From assembly GCF_015775975.1 (NCBI RefSeq), contig NZ_CP064056.1, positions 1,240,001 through 1,304,000 of the forward strand: 64,000 bases of DNA. The letters run 5' to 3'. The notes beneath the pieces are model-generated. The model saw nothing but the letters and a program-made list of their open reading frames with translations, had not been told where the DNA came from and ran no database searches. The DNA comes from Staphylococcus lloydii (GTDB lineage: Bacteria > Bacillota > Bacilli > Staphylococcales > Staphylococcaceae). The position numbers were made by a program, and so were the translations under genes. The stretch's first letter is position 1. Each line of letters starts with the position of its first letter. Positions 42,521 to 53,482 of the stretch are shown one piece after another.

Positions 42521-42567
42521 AATAGGAGTGGAATCATTTCATCAAATGGTTGCACTCCTATTTTTTG
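42521..42567 (+). terminator. Intrinsic terminator after the 5-oxoproline cluster
   Basis: AATAGGAGTG (42521-42530) pairs with CACTCCTATT (about 42553-42562), with a partly paired loop, then a T-run. Confidence 0.85.
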
Positions 42568-42730
42568 TTCGTAATGAATTTATGTGAATATGTACTTGCA
42601 AAGCGTACCATATAATAATTGTTGCCAATTAACCGATATAAATTTATAATTATTTAGTTCTATAATCGAGCTATGTTGTTAAATATGATAAAATGGCAAA
42701 GGCTATGAAATTACATCGAGGTGAACTATA

Positions 42731-43417
42731 ATGATAGGTATAATAGGAGCAATGGAAGAAGAAGTTGCAATATTAAAAGATAAATTAACTAACTTAGAAG
42801 AAGTGACGATAGCACATGTTAAGTTTTATAAAGGAAATTTAAATGATACACCTGTCGTCTTAACTCAAAGTGGTATTGGCAAAGTAAATGTAGCGATGTC
42901 AACGACGCTATTAATTGAACATTTCCGACCATCTAAAATAATAAATACTGGCTCAGCGGGAGCTTTAGATGAAGAACTTAAAGTCGGTGACGTCGTCGTT
43001 AGCGAAGCTTTGGCATATCATGATGCAGATGCAACTGCATTTGGCTATCAATATGGGCAAATACCACAAATGCCTGCCGTTTTTGAGGCAGACAAAACAT
43101 TATTAACACAATCAATCGAAGCAATTAAAGCGACTCATTTGCCAGCCAAAACGGGTCTTATTGTGAGTGGTGATAGTTTTATTGGCTCTAATGAGCAACG
43201 TATGCAAATCAAACAAAATTTTAATAATGCATTAGCTGTAGAGATGGAAGCAACGGCAATTGCTCAAACGTGTTATCAATTTAATGTACCTTTCGTTGTG
43301 ACTAGAGCAATTTCTGATTTAGCAAATGGAGAAGCAGAAATGAGTTTTGATGAATTTTTAAAAACTGCTGCACGTTCTTCAAGTAAAATAGTTGAAAGAT
43401 TAATTAAAACAATTTAA
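42731..43417 (+). CDS. mtnN: 5'-methylthioadenosine/S-adenosylhomocysteine nucleosidase
   Basis: A 228-residue nucleosidase that cleaves MTA and SAH and so supports SAM recycling and AI-2 precursor formation. [42 protein letters not shown] and TRAISDLA are conserved blocks including the catalytic glutamate and aspartate. GAGGTG precedes ATG 42731. It starts a run of closely spaced genes. Confidence 0.97.
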   Translation: MIGIIGAMEEEVAILKDKLTNLEEVTIAHVKFYKGNLNDTPVVLTQSGIGKVNVAMSTTLLIEHFRPSKIINTGSAGALDEELKVGDVVVSEALAYHDADATAFGYQYGQIPQMPAVFEADKTLLTQSIEAIKATHLPAKTGLIVSGDSFIGSNEQRMQIKQNFNNALAVEMEATAIAQTCYQFNVPFVVTRAISDLANGEAEMSFDEFLKTAARSSSKIVERLIKTI

Positions 43418-43434
43418 AAAGGTGATTATCAAAA

Positions 43435-43962
43435 ATGGGAATTTTTAAGAAATATTTTATGCCAAATGAATATGTGCAATCTATATTTCAAATAGATATA
43501 GAAAAACTTGCTGCTTCTGGTGTTAAAGGCATTATTACTGATTTAGATAATACTTTAGTTGGTTGGGATGTTGACGCACCGACAGAAGAAGTTAGAGCAT
43601 GGTTTAAAAAAGCCAACGAATTAGGCATTACAATTACTATAGTGTCTAACAACAACGAACAACGCGTGGGTAGTTTTTCACAATCACTAGATGTAGATTT
43701 TATTTTTAAAGCGCGCAAACCAATGGGTAAAGCATTTATAAAAGCGACAAATCATATGCAATTACAACCTGAAGAAATCGTAGTAATAGGCGATCAAATG
43801 CTTACTGATGTATTCGGTGGCAAAAGAAGAGGACTATTTACTATTATGGTAGTACCAGTAAAACAAACTGATGGATTTATTACTAAATTTAATAGAATAA
43901 TTGAACGTAGATTACTTCAACACTTTAGAAAAAAAGGCTATATCACATGGGAGGAAAATTGA
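43435..43962 (+). CDS. yqeG: YqeG family HAD phosphatase
   Basis: A 175-residue HAD IIIA phosphatase, related to phosphatidylglycerophosphate phosphatase (GEP4/YqeG). Motif I is ITDLDNTLV, motif II VSNNNE, motif III is in KARKPMGKAF and motif IV GDQMLTDVFGG. Whether it acts on PGP in staphylococci is inferred from family. It is the first gene of the yqe operon, directly joined to yqeH. Confidence 0.9.
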   Translation: MGIFKKYFMPNEYVQSIFQIDIEKLAASGVKGIITDLDNTLVGWDVDAPTEEVRAWFKKANELGITITIVSNNNEQRVGSFSQSLDVDFIFKARKPMGKAFIKATNHMQLQPEEIVVIGDQMLTDVFGGKRRGLFTIMVVPVKQTDGFITKFNRIIERRLLQHFRKKGYITWEEN

Positions 43963-45069
43963 TTGTCAGAAACTGAAGAACTAAAATGTATCGGTTGCGG
44001 TGCAACATTGCAATCAGAAGATCCAAATGCGGCAGGTTATGTGCCAGAACATAATTTATTTAGAGAAGACGTTGTTTGTAAAAGATGCTTTAGACTCAAA
44101 AATTATAATGAAGTGCAAGATGTAGGAATGAACAGCGAAGACTTTTTAGATTTATTAAATGGTTTAGCTGATAAAAAAGGTATCGTTGTCAATGTAGTCG
44201 ATATTTTTGATTTTGAAGGTTCATTTATTAATGCCTTAAAACGTATCGTTGGTAATAAGAAAGTTATATTAGCTGCTAATAAGTTGGATTTATTGCCAAA
44301 ACAAATTAATAAAAGAAGAGTTAAAGAATGGCTGAAAAAAACTGCAAGAAAATACGGTTTAGAAGCAGAAGAAGTAACTCTAATTTCTGCAGATAAAGGT
44401 TGGGGCATAGAAGAATTAATGTCGACAATTGAGCAAAAACGTAATCAGCAAGATGTTTACATTGTAGGGACAACTAACGTCGGAAAATCTACGCTTATTA
44501 ACAAATTAATAGAACAAAGTGTAGGAGAGAAAGATATTGTTACAACTTCTCGTTTCCCAGGGACAACGTTAGATATGATTGATATTCCTTTAGATGAAAC
44601 AACATTTATGTACGATACACCAGGTATTATACAAGAACATCAAATGACCCATTATGTTAGTGATAAAGAACTCAAAACGATTATGCCTAAAAATGAAATT
44701 AAACAACGTGTTTACCAACTGAATGAAGGGCAAACTTTATTCTTTGGCGGTTTAGCACGTATTGATTACGTAAGTGGTGGTAAAAGACCGCTCGTTTGTT
44801 ACTTTTCAAATGATCTAAATATTCATAGAACCAAAACCGAAAATGCCAATGATTTATGGCGCAAACAACTTGGCGCAGTATTATCACCACCAAAAGATAG
44901 TCAAAATTTTGATTTGGCGAATATAAAAGCTGTTAGATTAGAAACTGGTAAAGAAAAACGAGATGTTATGATTTCCGGCCTTGGTTTTATTACAATAGAG
45001 GCAGGCGCAAAAGTTATCGTTAGAGTACCGAAAAATGTAGATGTAGTGTTAAGGAATTCAATTATGTAA
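43963..45069 (+). CDS. yqeH: Ribosome biogenesis GTPase YqeH
   Basis: A 368-residue circularly permuted GTPase needed for 30S subunit assembly. An N-terminal zinc finger (CIGCG and CKRCF) comes first, then G4 ANKLDLL, G5 SADKGWG, G1 GTTNVGKSTLI and G3 DTPG, the permuted order. The C-terminal domain likely binds RNA. TTG 43963 directly follows the yqeG stop, with GGAGG at 43950-43954. Confidence 0.95.
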   Translation: MSETEELKCIGCGATLQSEDPNAAGYVPEHNLFREDVVCKRCFRLKNYNEVQDVGMNSEDFLDLLNGLADKKGIVVNVVDIFDFEGSFINALKRIVGNKKVILAANKLDLLPKQINKRRVKEWLKKTARKYGLEAEEVTLISADKGWGIEELMSTIEQKRNQQDVYIVGTTNVGKSTLINKLIEQSVGEKDIVTTSRFPGTTLDMIDIPLDETTFMYDTPGIIQEHQMTHYVSDKELKTIMPKNEIKQRVYQLNEGQTLFFGGLARIDYVSGGKRPLVCYFSNDLNIHRTKTENANDLWRKQLGAVLSPPKDSQNFDLANIKAVRLETGKEKRDVMISGLGFITIEAGAKVIVRVPKNVDVVLRNSIM

Positions 45070-45081
45070 GGTGTGTTAAGT

Positions 45082-45879
45082 ATGAAATATGCAGTAATAG
45101 GTAGCCCAATAGATCATTCACTATCTCCAGTAATGCATAATGCCAATTTTAAAGCGCTTGGATTAGAACACGACTATGAGGCCCTAAATGTTGATCCCAG
45201 TAATTTTGATTCAATAAAAGAAATCATTAATGAGAAAAACCTCTCAGGTTTTAATGTGACAATTCCACATAAAGAGCATATTATACCTTTTCTCGATGAC
45301 ATAGATGAACAATCAAAAACAGTCGGTGCGGTAAATACAGTTTTAATTAGCGATAATAAGTGGATTGGTTATAACACGGATGGTATTGGTTATGTCGAAG
45401 GATTAAAGACAGTATATCCTGACCTAGCAAATGCATATATTTTAATATTAGGTGCAGGTGGTGCAAGTAAAGGTATTACTAATGAATTGATGAAACATGT
45501 TAATCCTAAAATTACAGTAGCCAATCGAACACTAAGTAGATTTGATAACTGGCAAATGGATATTAATAAAATCGGTTTAGAAGAAGCTGAAAAAGCATTA
45601 TCTGAATTTGATATCATAATTAATACAACACCTGTAGGTATGAATAACAATAAAGATTTAGTAATAAATTTGGATAATTTAGCACCACATACATTAGTGA
45701 GTGATATCGTTTATATTCCATTTAAAACACCCATTTTAAAAGCAGCCGAAGGAAAAGGAAATCCTATACAAAACGGCTTAGACATGTTCGTGAATCAAGG
45801 AGCGGAAAGCTTTAAAATCTGGACAGATTTAACACCAAATTATGAAGTAATGAAGGATACGGTTTTAAACCATTTATAA
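45082..45879 (+). CDS. aroE: Shikimate dehydrogenase (NADP+)
   Basis: A 265-residue enzyme of the chorismate pathway. [13 protein letters not shown] binds shikimate, FNVTIPHKE holds the catalytic lysine, [10 protein letters not shown] is the dinucleotide-binding loop, NRTLSR the NADP-selecting segment and [14 protein letters not shown] the C-terminal motif. AAGGTG (45068-45073) favours ATG 45082 over the in-frame GTG at 45073. Confidence 0.97.
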   Translation: MKYAVIGSPIDHSLSPVMHNANFKALGLEHDYEALNVDPSNFDSIKEIINEKNLSGFNVTIPHKEHIIPFLDDIDEQSKTVGAVNTVLISDNKWIGYNTDGIGYVEGLKTVYPDLANAYILILGAGGASKGITNELMKHVNPKITVANRTLSRFDNWQMDINKIGLEEAEKALSEFDIIINTTPVGMNNNKDLVINLDNLAPHTLVSDIVYIPFKTPILKAAEGKGNPIQNGLDMFVNQGAESFKIWTDLTPNYEVMKDTVLNHL

Positions 45880-45891
45880 AGGAGATATTAT

Positions 45892-47328
<1,437 letters not shown>

Positions 47329-47682
47329 ATGAATTCAGATCAATTATTAAAATTAGCTATTCAAGCTGCGGAAGATAAAAAAGCAGAAGATATTATTTCA
47401 ATTGATATGCAAGGAATCAGTGATATGACTGATTATTTCGTCGTTTGTCATGGAAATAATGATCGTCAAGTTCAGGCTATAGCCAAAGCAGTAAAAGACG
47501 CTGCACATGAAGCTGAAATTGAAGTTAAACGTATGGAAGGATATAACGAAGCGCGTTGGGTATTAATAGATTTAGCAAACGTCGTTATCCATGTTTTCCA
47601 TAAAGACGAACGCGATTATTATAATATTGAAAAATTATATCAAGACGCACCAATCGAAACTTATAGACAGGCAGTTTATTAA
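47329..47682 (+). CDS. rsfS: Ribosome silencing factor RsfS
   Basis: A 117-residue RsfS/YbeB/Iojap protein that binds ribosomal protein uL14 and blocks subunit joining when nutrients are short. DISDMTDYFVVCHGNNDRQVQ-type sequence (about 27-47) and EGYNEARWVLIDLANVVIHVF are typical. It starts directly after the yqeK stop. Confidence 0.95.
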   Translation: MNSDQLLKLAIQAAEDKKAEDIISIDMQGISDMTDYFVVCHGNNDRQVQAIAKAVKDAAHEAEIEVKRMEGYNEARWVLIDLANVVIHVFHKDERDYYNIEKLYQDAPIETYRQAVY

Positions 47683-47684
47683 TT

Positions 47685-48401
47685 ATGTCACAATATGAAG
47701 GTTTAAGTTTATTTTATGACCAATTAACTTTTGACCAACCTTATGAGTCTTGGTTGAAAATAGTTGAACAATATGCGCCACAACACCATTCTTTATTAGA
47801 TATTGGCTGTGGTACAGGAAACTTAACTACTTTATTGACGCAGTTTGATAATGTAACAGGCATGGATTTAAGTGTGGATATGTTAGCTTTAGCAGCCAAT
47901 AAGGCACATCATATTAATTGGGTTGAAGGAGATATGACTGATTTCACACTAAATTCAAAATTTGATGTGATTACAATTTTTTGTGATTCATTAAATTATT
48001 TAGCTGATTTAGATGATGTTAAGGCAACATTCTCAAATGTTTATCAACATTTAGAAGATAACGGTGTATTAATGTTTGATGTGCATACGACAAATAAATT
48101 CGACACATTATTTAATAATCAAAGTTATATCGACGAAACTGATGAAGTATTTTTAGGTTGGGATGCTATTAGAGGCGAAGAACCTTATAGTGTGTGGCAC
48201 GAAATGTCTTTCTTTATGAAACAACCTAATGACTTGTATCAAAGATTCGATGAAAGCCATTACCAAAGAACATTTACCGAAGAAACTTATAAAAAAGCGT
48301 TAACAGATATTGGTTTTACTAATATTACTACTTTTGTTGATTTCGATACTTCGAACCATGATGAAAATGGAAATAGATTATTTTTCATAGTAAATAAATA
48401 G
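47685..48401 (+). CDS. Class I SAM-dependent methyltransferase (YqeM-like)
   Basis: A 238-residue methyltransferase. LLDIGCGTGNLTTLL is motif I (about 38-52), MDLSVDMLALA motif II and NGVLMFDVHT a later strand. The substrate is unknown; the gene is conserved at this place (yqeM in Bacillus). It starts 2 bases after rsfS and ends the operon ahead of the comEA hairpin. Confidence 0.88.
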   Translation: MSQYEGLSLFYDQLTFDQPYESWLKIVEQYAPQHHSLLDIGCGTGNLTTLLTQFDNVTGMDLSVDMLALAANKAHHINWVEGDMTDFTLNSKFDVITIFCDSLNYLADLDDVKATFSNVYQHLEDNGVLMFDVHTTNKFDTLFNNQSYIDETDEVFLGWDAIRGEEPYSVWHEMSFFMKQPNDLYQRFDESHYQRTFTEETYKKALTDIGFTNITTFVDFDTSNHDENGNRLFFIVNK

Positions 48402-48409
48402 AGTAACTA

Positions 48410-48451
48410 CACTTCTTTACACGTGTCTATCTGTAAAGGAGTGATTTTTTT
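48410..48451 (+). terminator. Terminator hairpin that includes the comEA ribosome binding site
   Basis: CACTTCTTTACA (48410-48421) pairs with TGTAAAGGAGTG (48432-48443) over 12 bp with one G-T pair. The loop is 10 bases, and A then T7 (48445-48451) follow. The 3' arm contains AAAGGAG, the comEA Shine-Dalgarno, and ATG follows the T-run directly. It can terminate the yqe operon and also hide the comEA start. Confidence 0.85.
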
Positions 48452-49114
48452 ATGTCTTATTGGTTAGCACAACTAAGGTCATTAATATTAAAGAAGCGAA
48501 ATTTAATCCTCATATCTTTCTTTGTAGGTATGGCAATCGTGATATTAGCTTTCTCAAGCTTTGGAAAAACTGATTCATCTCATTTTTCTAAAGTAGAGAT
48601 GGGGCATCAGAGTGATAATGTTAAAGATCATACATTTAGTTCCGCGAAAGTTAATACTAAAATCAAACAGCCCGATAATATATATGTAGATATTAAAGGC
48701 GCAGTTAAATATCCAAATGTTTATCAAATGAAATCAACCGATAGGGTAAAACAACTTTTAGAGAAAGCTCAACCAACTGATGATGCTGAATTATCTACAG
48801 TTAACCTTGCCGAGAAATTATTAGATCAAAAATTAGTGATAATACCTAACAAAAATGATAAAGTAAATGCATTAAATACTAATTTAACTTCTGCTCATCA
48901 AATGCCAAATAAAATCTCGAAATCACCAGTTAATTTAAATACAGCCACCGTTGATGAACTAAAAACAATCAATGGTATCGGTGAATCTAAAGCACAAGCT
49001 ATTATTAACTATAGAGAACAACATGGCTCGTTTGATAGTATTGAAAAACTAAAAGAAGTCAAAGGTATAGGTACTAAAACGTTTGAAAAATTACAGGCAG
49101 AATTCACAATATAA
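48452..49114 (+). CDS. comEA: Competence DNA receptor ComEA
   Basis: A 220-residue membrane-anchored DNA-binding protein. A transmembrane helix (about 17-34) is followed by a Ser/Lys-rich linker, a SLBB-like domain (IYVDIKGAVKYPNVYQMKS) and C-terminal helix-hairpin-helix units (NLNTATVDELKTINGIGESKA and IEKLKEVKGIGTKTFEKL, quoted in part). It binds incoming DNA for ComEC. The start lies just behind a terminator-like hairpin. Confidence 0.93.
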   Translation: MSYWLAQLRSLILKKRNLILISFFVGMAIVILAFSSFGKTDSSHFSKVEMGHQSDNVKDHTFSSAKVNTKIKQPDNIYVDIKGAVKYPNVYQMKSTDRVKQLLEKAQPTDDAELSTVNLAEKLLDQKLVIIPNKNDKVNALNTNLTSAHQMPNKISKSPVNLNTATVDELKTINGIGESKAQAIINYREQHGSFDSIEKLKEVKGIGTKTFEKLQAEFTI

Positions 49115-49169
49115 AGACGCTGTATTAAAATTTTATTATTAGTTATTAAATGTAAATGGAGGCTTCAAA

Positions 49170-49631
49170 ATGGATAGAATTAAATGGGATGAATACTTTA
49201 TGGCTCAAAGCCAACTATTAGCATTACGTTCAACTTGTGAACGATTATCGGTAGGGGCTACAATTGTAAAAGACAATAGAATAATCGCAGGTGGTTATAA
49301 TGGCTCTGTTACTGGAGAAGTACATTGTATAGATGAAGGCTGTTTAGTTGAAGATGGACATTGTATTAGAACAATTCATGCAGAGATGAATGCCCTTTTA
49401 CAATGTGCTAAACAGGGTGTTTCTACAGAAGGCGCAACTATTTATGTTACGCATTTCCCTTGCTTAAACTGCACTAAATCTATTATTCAAGCAGGTATTA
49501 CAACAATTTACTACGCCGAAGATTATCATAACCATGAATATGCATTAAAATTATTAAATCAACAAAATATTGAATATAAAAAAATTCCATTTAACCCCGA
49601 ACACGTGGCTCAATATTTATTAAATAAATAG
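49170..49631 (+). CDS. comEB: Late competence protein ComEB / dCMP deaminase
   Basis: A 153-residue zinc deaminase. HAEMNAL holds the catalytic histidine and glutamate and PCLNC the other zinc ligands; GGYNGSVTGEVHC is the substrate-loop region. It sits between comEA and comEC but is probably a housekeeping dCMP deaminase; a role in DNA uptake is doubtful. GGAGG precedes ATG 49170. comEC starts 3 bases after its stop. Confidence 0.94.
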   Translation: MDRIKWDEYFMAQSQLLALRSTCERLSVGATIVKDNRIIAGGYNGSVTGEVHCIDEGCLVEDGHCIRTIHAEMNALLQCAKQGVSTEGATIYVTHFPCLNCTKSIIQAGITTIYYAEDYHNHEYALKLLNQQNIEYKKIPFNPEHVAQYLLNK

Positions 49632-49634
49632 CAC

Positions 49635-51833
49635 ATGTTTTATGTTGCTTTAGCATTTTTGGTTGGCTTACTGTGGTTACATAATCAACTATTAGCAATA
49701 TCTCTAATTGTAATTATTATGTTTAGCATGTACAGAAAAAAATGTAGTTGGTTAATGATAATCATCGTAATCATCACACCAATAATAAGTTTTACCATTT
49801 TTGAAAAGCATCTTGCACAAACATTACAAAAGCGTACTTATATATTACAACATCCAAATATAAACGAATATGTAACGTTTCTCGCTGTTCGCCAATCCAA
49901 CGATAATAACATTACCGGTATTATCCAAATTGATAATGAAAAATATAGATTTTATTACTTTAGTAAAGAACCATTGAACATAGACGCAATTAGTAATCAT
50001 CTTTGTCCTGTTAATGGTTCTTTTAAGACTATGAGTTCATCTATATTTCGGCCTTTAACAGTCACTATCAAGCATATCGATAGTAACGACTGTCAGCGTA
50101 CGCACCAAACGATTTTAACTATATTTACAAATCATAAATATCATTTATACGATAAAATTAAAAATTCAGGCCTTCAACAGTACGACAAGATAATTGCCTT
50201 ATTATTTGGAGACGTTAGTTTCTTACCTAAAAATCTATTAGATGATGTTAAAGATATAGGAATTTATCATTTAATGGCGGTGAGTGGCTCACATATTATA
50301 GCAATCGTATCAATGGTTTATTTTATTTGTATTAGATTGGGTCTGCCAATTCCAATCATAAAGTTAATTATTTGTACTATTCTTCCTATTTACGCATGTT
50401 ATACAGACTTCGCTCCAAGTGCACTTAGAGCTATTGCAACGGTACTTACAGTCACCTTATTACCTCGCTTTTTATTATATAGAGCACTGGATGTGTTAGG
50501 TAGCACATTTATCTTAATCTCTACAATAAATCCTCAATTTGTCTATGATATTGGCTTCCAATTTTCTTTCCTAATAACACTTTTTATCTTACTATCCACG
50601 CCATTATTAATTCAGCATAATAAAGTGATTGCGCTGCTATTGTTAAATGTTATAACATTTTTAGGCAGTTTCATGATTAGTAGTGTGCACTTTAATCAAA
50701 TTCAATGGATTGGTCTCATTTCAAATAGTCTTTTTATCCCGTTATATACTTTTATATTTTTTCCTTTAGCAATATTTTACTTATTTTACGTTCACTTACC
50801 AATACATTCTCAATGGGTACCATTAATAGTCGATAATTTATTTTTATTTCATGATAATTTGGTTAAAGATTTTATGATATTTAAGAAACTTCGTTGGTTT
50901 GTTCCTGAATTAAATCATTTTGAAGTAGCACTGTTCTTACTAATTATATTTATAATTTTAAGGGCATTTGTTTTGAAGAAAGTTGTACAAACAGTGGTAT
51001 TGTTTACCTTATTTTCTTTAGCTATTACTTATCTAACTAGAGATTACACCACTCAACTTACTATGTTTGATGTTGGACATGGAGATGCATTCTTACTTAA
51101 AACAACAAAAAATAGGACTGTGATGATAGATACAGGGGGCAAATCTAAAAATAATAAAACACAATATAATGGGACTTTATCAAAATATAAGATTTTACCT
51201 ACGCTAAAGAAAAAAGGTATTAAAAAAATAGATTATCTTATTATTACACATCCTCATAACGATCACATGGGCGAATTAGAATTTTTATGCCGAGACATAG
51301 TATTTACCAATGTCGTTATTAATAAACAATCATTTACAAAGCAACAACAAGCATATATAAATACGTTAGCCGCAATTCACCATTTTAAGGTCATTGATTT
51401 TCTATCAATAAACAAAATCTATATAGATCAACTTTTTATAGAACTCTTAGACGCTACAATTCCGCATGCAGATGATCAAAATAAGCAGTCTATTATTACT
51501 TTAATAAAATATAAAGGCTATAAATTACTATTTATGGGAGATGCGACCACCGATAACGAGCAGTTATTGTTGTCTAAATATGACCTTTCAAATATTGATA
51601 TTCTAAAAATAGGGCACCATGGTAGTAAAACGAGTAGCAGTGAATCATTTATAAAAATCACTCAACCACGAATTAGTTTAATATCCAACGGTCAACATAA
51701 CAGATTCCAGTTACCAGACATTCAAGTATTAAACAATTTAAAAATAGTTAATTCAACAGTTTATGACACTGCACAACATGGCCAAGTTACAATTACTTTA
51801 AATAAAGAATTAGCAATAAGCACTGAAAAATAA
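49635..51833 (+). CDS. comEC: DNA uptake channel ComEC
   Basis: A 732-residue polytopic protein. N-terminal helices surround an OB-like external region, the central competence domain has HLMAVSGSHIIAIV and PSALRAIATV, and a C-terminal metallo-beta-lactamase domain carries MFDVGHGDAF, THPHNDHMGE, LFMGDA and KIGHHGSK. The frame is intact, so DNA uptake may be possible. No obvious ribosome binding site lies before ATG 49635; translation may be coupled to comEB. Confidence 0.95.
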   Translation: MFYVALAFLVGLLWLHNQLLAISLIVIIMFSMYRKKCSWLMIIIVIITPIISFTIFEKHLAQTLQKRTYILQHPNINEYVTFLAVRQSNDNNITGIIQIDNEKYRFYYFSKEPLNIDAISNHLCPVNGSFKTMSSSIFRPLTVTIKHIDSNDCQRTHQTILTIFTNHKYHLYDKIKNSGLQQYDKIIALLFGDVSFLPKNLLDDVKDIGIYHLMAVSGSHIIAIVSMVYFICIRLGLPIPIIKLIICTILPIYACYTDFAPSALRAIATVLTVTLLPRFLLYRALDVLGSTFILISTINPQFVYDIGFQFSFLITLFILLSTPLLIQHNKVIALLLLNVITFLGSFMISSVHFNQIQWIGLISNSLFIPLYTFIFFPLAIFYLFYVHLPIHSQWVPLIVDNLFLFHDNLVKDFMIFKKLRWFVPELNHFEVALFLLIIFIILRAFVLKKVVQTVVLFTLFSLAITYLTRDYTTQLTMFDVGHGDAFLLKTTKNRTVMIDTGGKSKNNKTQYNGTLSKYKILPTLKKKGIKKIDYLIITHPHNDHMGELEFLCRDIVFTNVVINKQSFTKQQQAYINTLAAIHHFKVIDFLSINKIYIDQLFIELLDATIPHADDQNKQSIITLIKYKGYKLLFMGDATTDNEQLLLSKYDLSNIDILKIGHHGSKTSSSESFIKITQPRISLISNGQHNRFQLPDIQVLNNLKIVNSTVYDTAQHGQVTITLNKELAISTEK

Positions 51834-51908
51834 TGAAACTTTCTAGAGTGTAGCACTGACAAATGATATAATTAGTAGTGTTTTTAGACGTGAAAGGATG
51901 CTATTTTA

Positions 51909-52883
51909 ATGAGCGAGAATATTATTACTATATATGGTGAAGCACCTGAACTTATAGAGAAAAAAAGTAATGAAATTATAGCTAAATATCTAAATGAACC
52001 CAAAGATGACTTCAATTTTATCAAGTTTAATTTATATGAAACTGATATAGCACCAATAATTGAAGAATCATTAACAATGCCATTATTTTCTGATAAAAAA
52101 GTAGTATTAGTACAAAATGCGTATGTTTTTACAGGTGAAAAACCACCTAAAGATATTAATCATAATGTGGATCAATTACTTGAATTTATTAATAAATATG
52201 ATGGAGAGAGCCTAGTTATTTTTGAAGTTTATCAATCTAAACTTGATGAACGTAAAAAATTAGTTAAACAGCTTAAAGCAAACACCAAACTTATAAAAAT
52301 TGAACAAATGTCGGAAGAAGATATTAAAAATTGGATTAAACAATACCTTCATGAAGAATATAAAGATATTAAACAGGATGCATTAAATTTATTTATCGAA
52401 CTGACAGGTGTAAATTTTAATGTAGTAAAACAAGAATTAGGCAAGCTCATATTATTTTTAGGGGATAGACCGACGATAAATAGACAAGACATTTCTCAAA
52501 TCGTCAATAGAAGTTTAGAGCAAAATGTGTTCTTGTTAACAGAGTATATTCAAAAAAATCAAAAAGAAAAAGCTGTTCAATTGGTTAAAGATTTAATAGT
52601 TATGAAGGAAGAACCAATTAAATTACTAGCTTTAATTACGAGCAATTACAGACTATATTATCAAAGTAAAATATTGAGCCAAAAAGGGTACAGTGGTCAA
52701 CAGATAGCTAAAACAATAAATGTACACCCATATCGAGTTAAATTAGCGCTGAACCATGCTCGCCAATATAATATCGATGATTTATTAAATATTATTGATA
52801 GTTGTGCTGAAACGGATTACAAATTAAAGTCTTCTTATATGGATAAAGAACTCATATTAGAATTATTTATCTTATCACTTTAA
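51909..52883 (+). CDS. holA: DNA polymerase III subunit delta
   Basis: A 324-residue clamp-loader subunit. IITIYGEAPELIEKKSNEI starts the AAA-like module, TMPLFSDKKVVLVQNA contacts the clamp, and the C-terminal collar has LLALITSNYRLYYQSK and VHPYRVKLALNHAR. GAAAGGATG is the binding site region. It lies between comEC and rpsT, as in other Bacilli. Confidence 0.95.
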   Translation: MSENIITIYGEAPELIEKKSNEIIAKYLNEPKDDFNFIKFNLYETDIAPIIEESLTMPLFSDKKVVLVQNAYVFTGEKPPKDINHNVDQLLEFINKYDGESLVIFEVYQSKLDERKKLVKQLKANTKLIKIEQMSEEDIKNWIKQYLHEEYKDIKQDALNLFIELTGVNFNVVKQELGKLILFLGDRPTINRQDISQIVNRSLEQNVFLLTEYIQKNQKEKAVQLVKDLIVMKEEPIKLLALITSNYRLYYQSKILSQKGYSGQQIAKTINVHPYRVKLALNHARQYNIDDLLNIIDSCAETDYKLKSSYMDKELILELFILSL

Positions 52884-52899
52884 TAAAAAAGGGTATAAA

Positions 52900-52927
52900 A
52901 AAAGTTCAAGCATGTGCTTGAACTTTT
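52900..52927. terminator. Bidirectional terminator between holA and rpsT
   Basis: AAAAGTTCAAGCA (52900-52912) and TGCTTGAACTTTT (52915-52927) are a perfect 13-bp inverted repeat between converging genes, with A- and T-runs at the ends. Confidence 0.9.
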
Positions 52928-52929
52928 GA

Positions 52930-53181
52930 TTATTTAGCAGCTGTCATTAATGATGATTTAATGCGATCAGCTTTGTTTGAGTGGATTAAGTTGCGTTGCG
53001 CAGCTTTATCTACTTTTTTAATTGCGAAGTTTACTAATTCTGATTTGTTATCAGCATTAGCTTCAATTGCTGATTTTGCTCTTTTAACTGCTGTACGCAT
53101 TTCTGATTTTTGAGTCACGTTTTGTGTTTCAGCAGATTGTGTTGTTTTAACACGTTTAACTGCAGATTTAATGTTTGGCAT
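52930..53181 (-). CDS. rpsT: 30S ribosomal protein bS20
   Basis: An 83-residue basic, helical primary 16S rRNA-binding protein. MPNIKSAVKRVKTTQ and VDKAAQRNLIHSNKADRIKS are typical. AGGAGGTG is well placed before ATG 53181 on the reverse strand, which rules out a longer start 9 bases upstream. Its orientation opposite to holA and lepA is the usual staphylococcal arrangement. Confidence 0.97.
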   Translation of the reverse strand: MPNIKSAVKRVKTTQSAETQNVTQKSEMRTAVKRAKSAIEANADNKSELVNFAIKKVDKAAQRNLIHSNKADRIKSSLMTAAK

Positions 53182-53241
53182 GAGTGTCACCTCCTAAAAG
53201 TGAGCTTAGCTATCAAATTTTATTTGATTACAACAAAAAAT

Positions 53242-53270
53242 ATTTTATCAAATCAGTAACCTTTGTGCAA
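53242..53270 (-). promoter_or_regulatory. Promoter of rpsT
   Basis: On the reverse strand TTGCAC (53270-53265), a 17-base spacer and TAAAAT (53247-53242) with TGA just before it. The start near 53235 would give a leader of about 55 bases. Confidence 0.7.
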
Positions 53271-53317
53271 TCATTTATTTAATGATAGCGACTTTATTTT
53301 TGATTTAAAAATAATAA

Positions 53318-53346
53318 TTGGAAACTATGACAAATATCTTTATAAT
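53318..53346 (+). promoter_or_regulatory. Promoter of lepA
   Basis: TTGGAA (53318-53323), a 17-base spacer and a perfect TATAAT (53341-53346). The implied leader is about 130 bases. The rest of the 300-base gap between rpsT and lepA shows no further feature. Confidence 0.65.
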
Positions 53347-53482
53347 GGATATGTTACATATAATATCATTATAAATACAAGTTTTTCAATGAGGTTTGCA
53401 TTTATAATGTAAAAACGTTATTCTGACAAAGATGTCTTACATAATATACGGGTTAGAATTATGAAAGTGAGAATGATAATAC

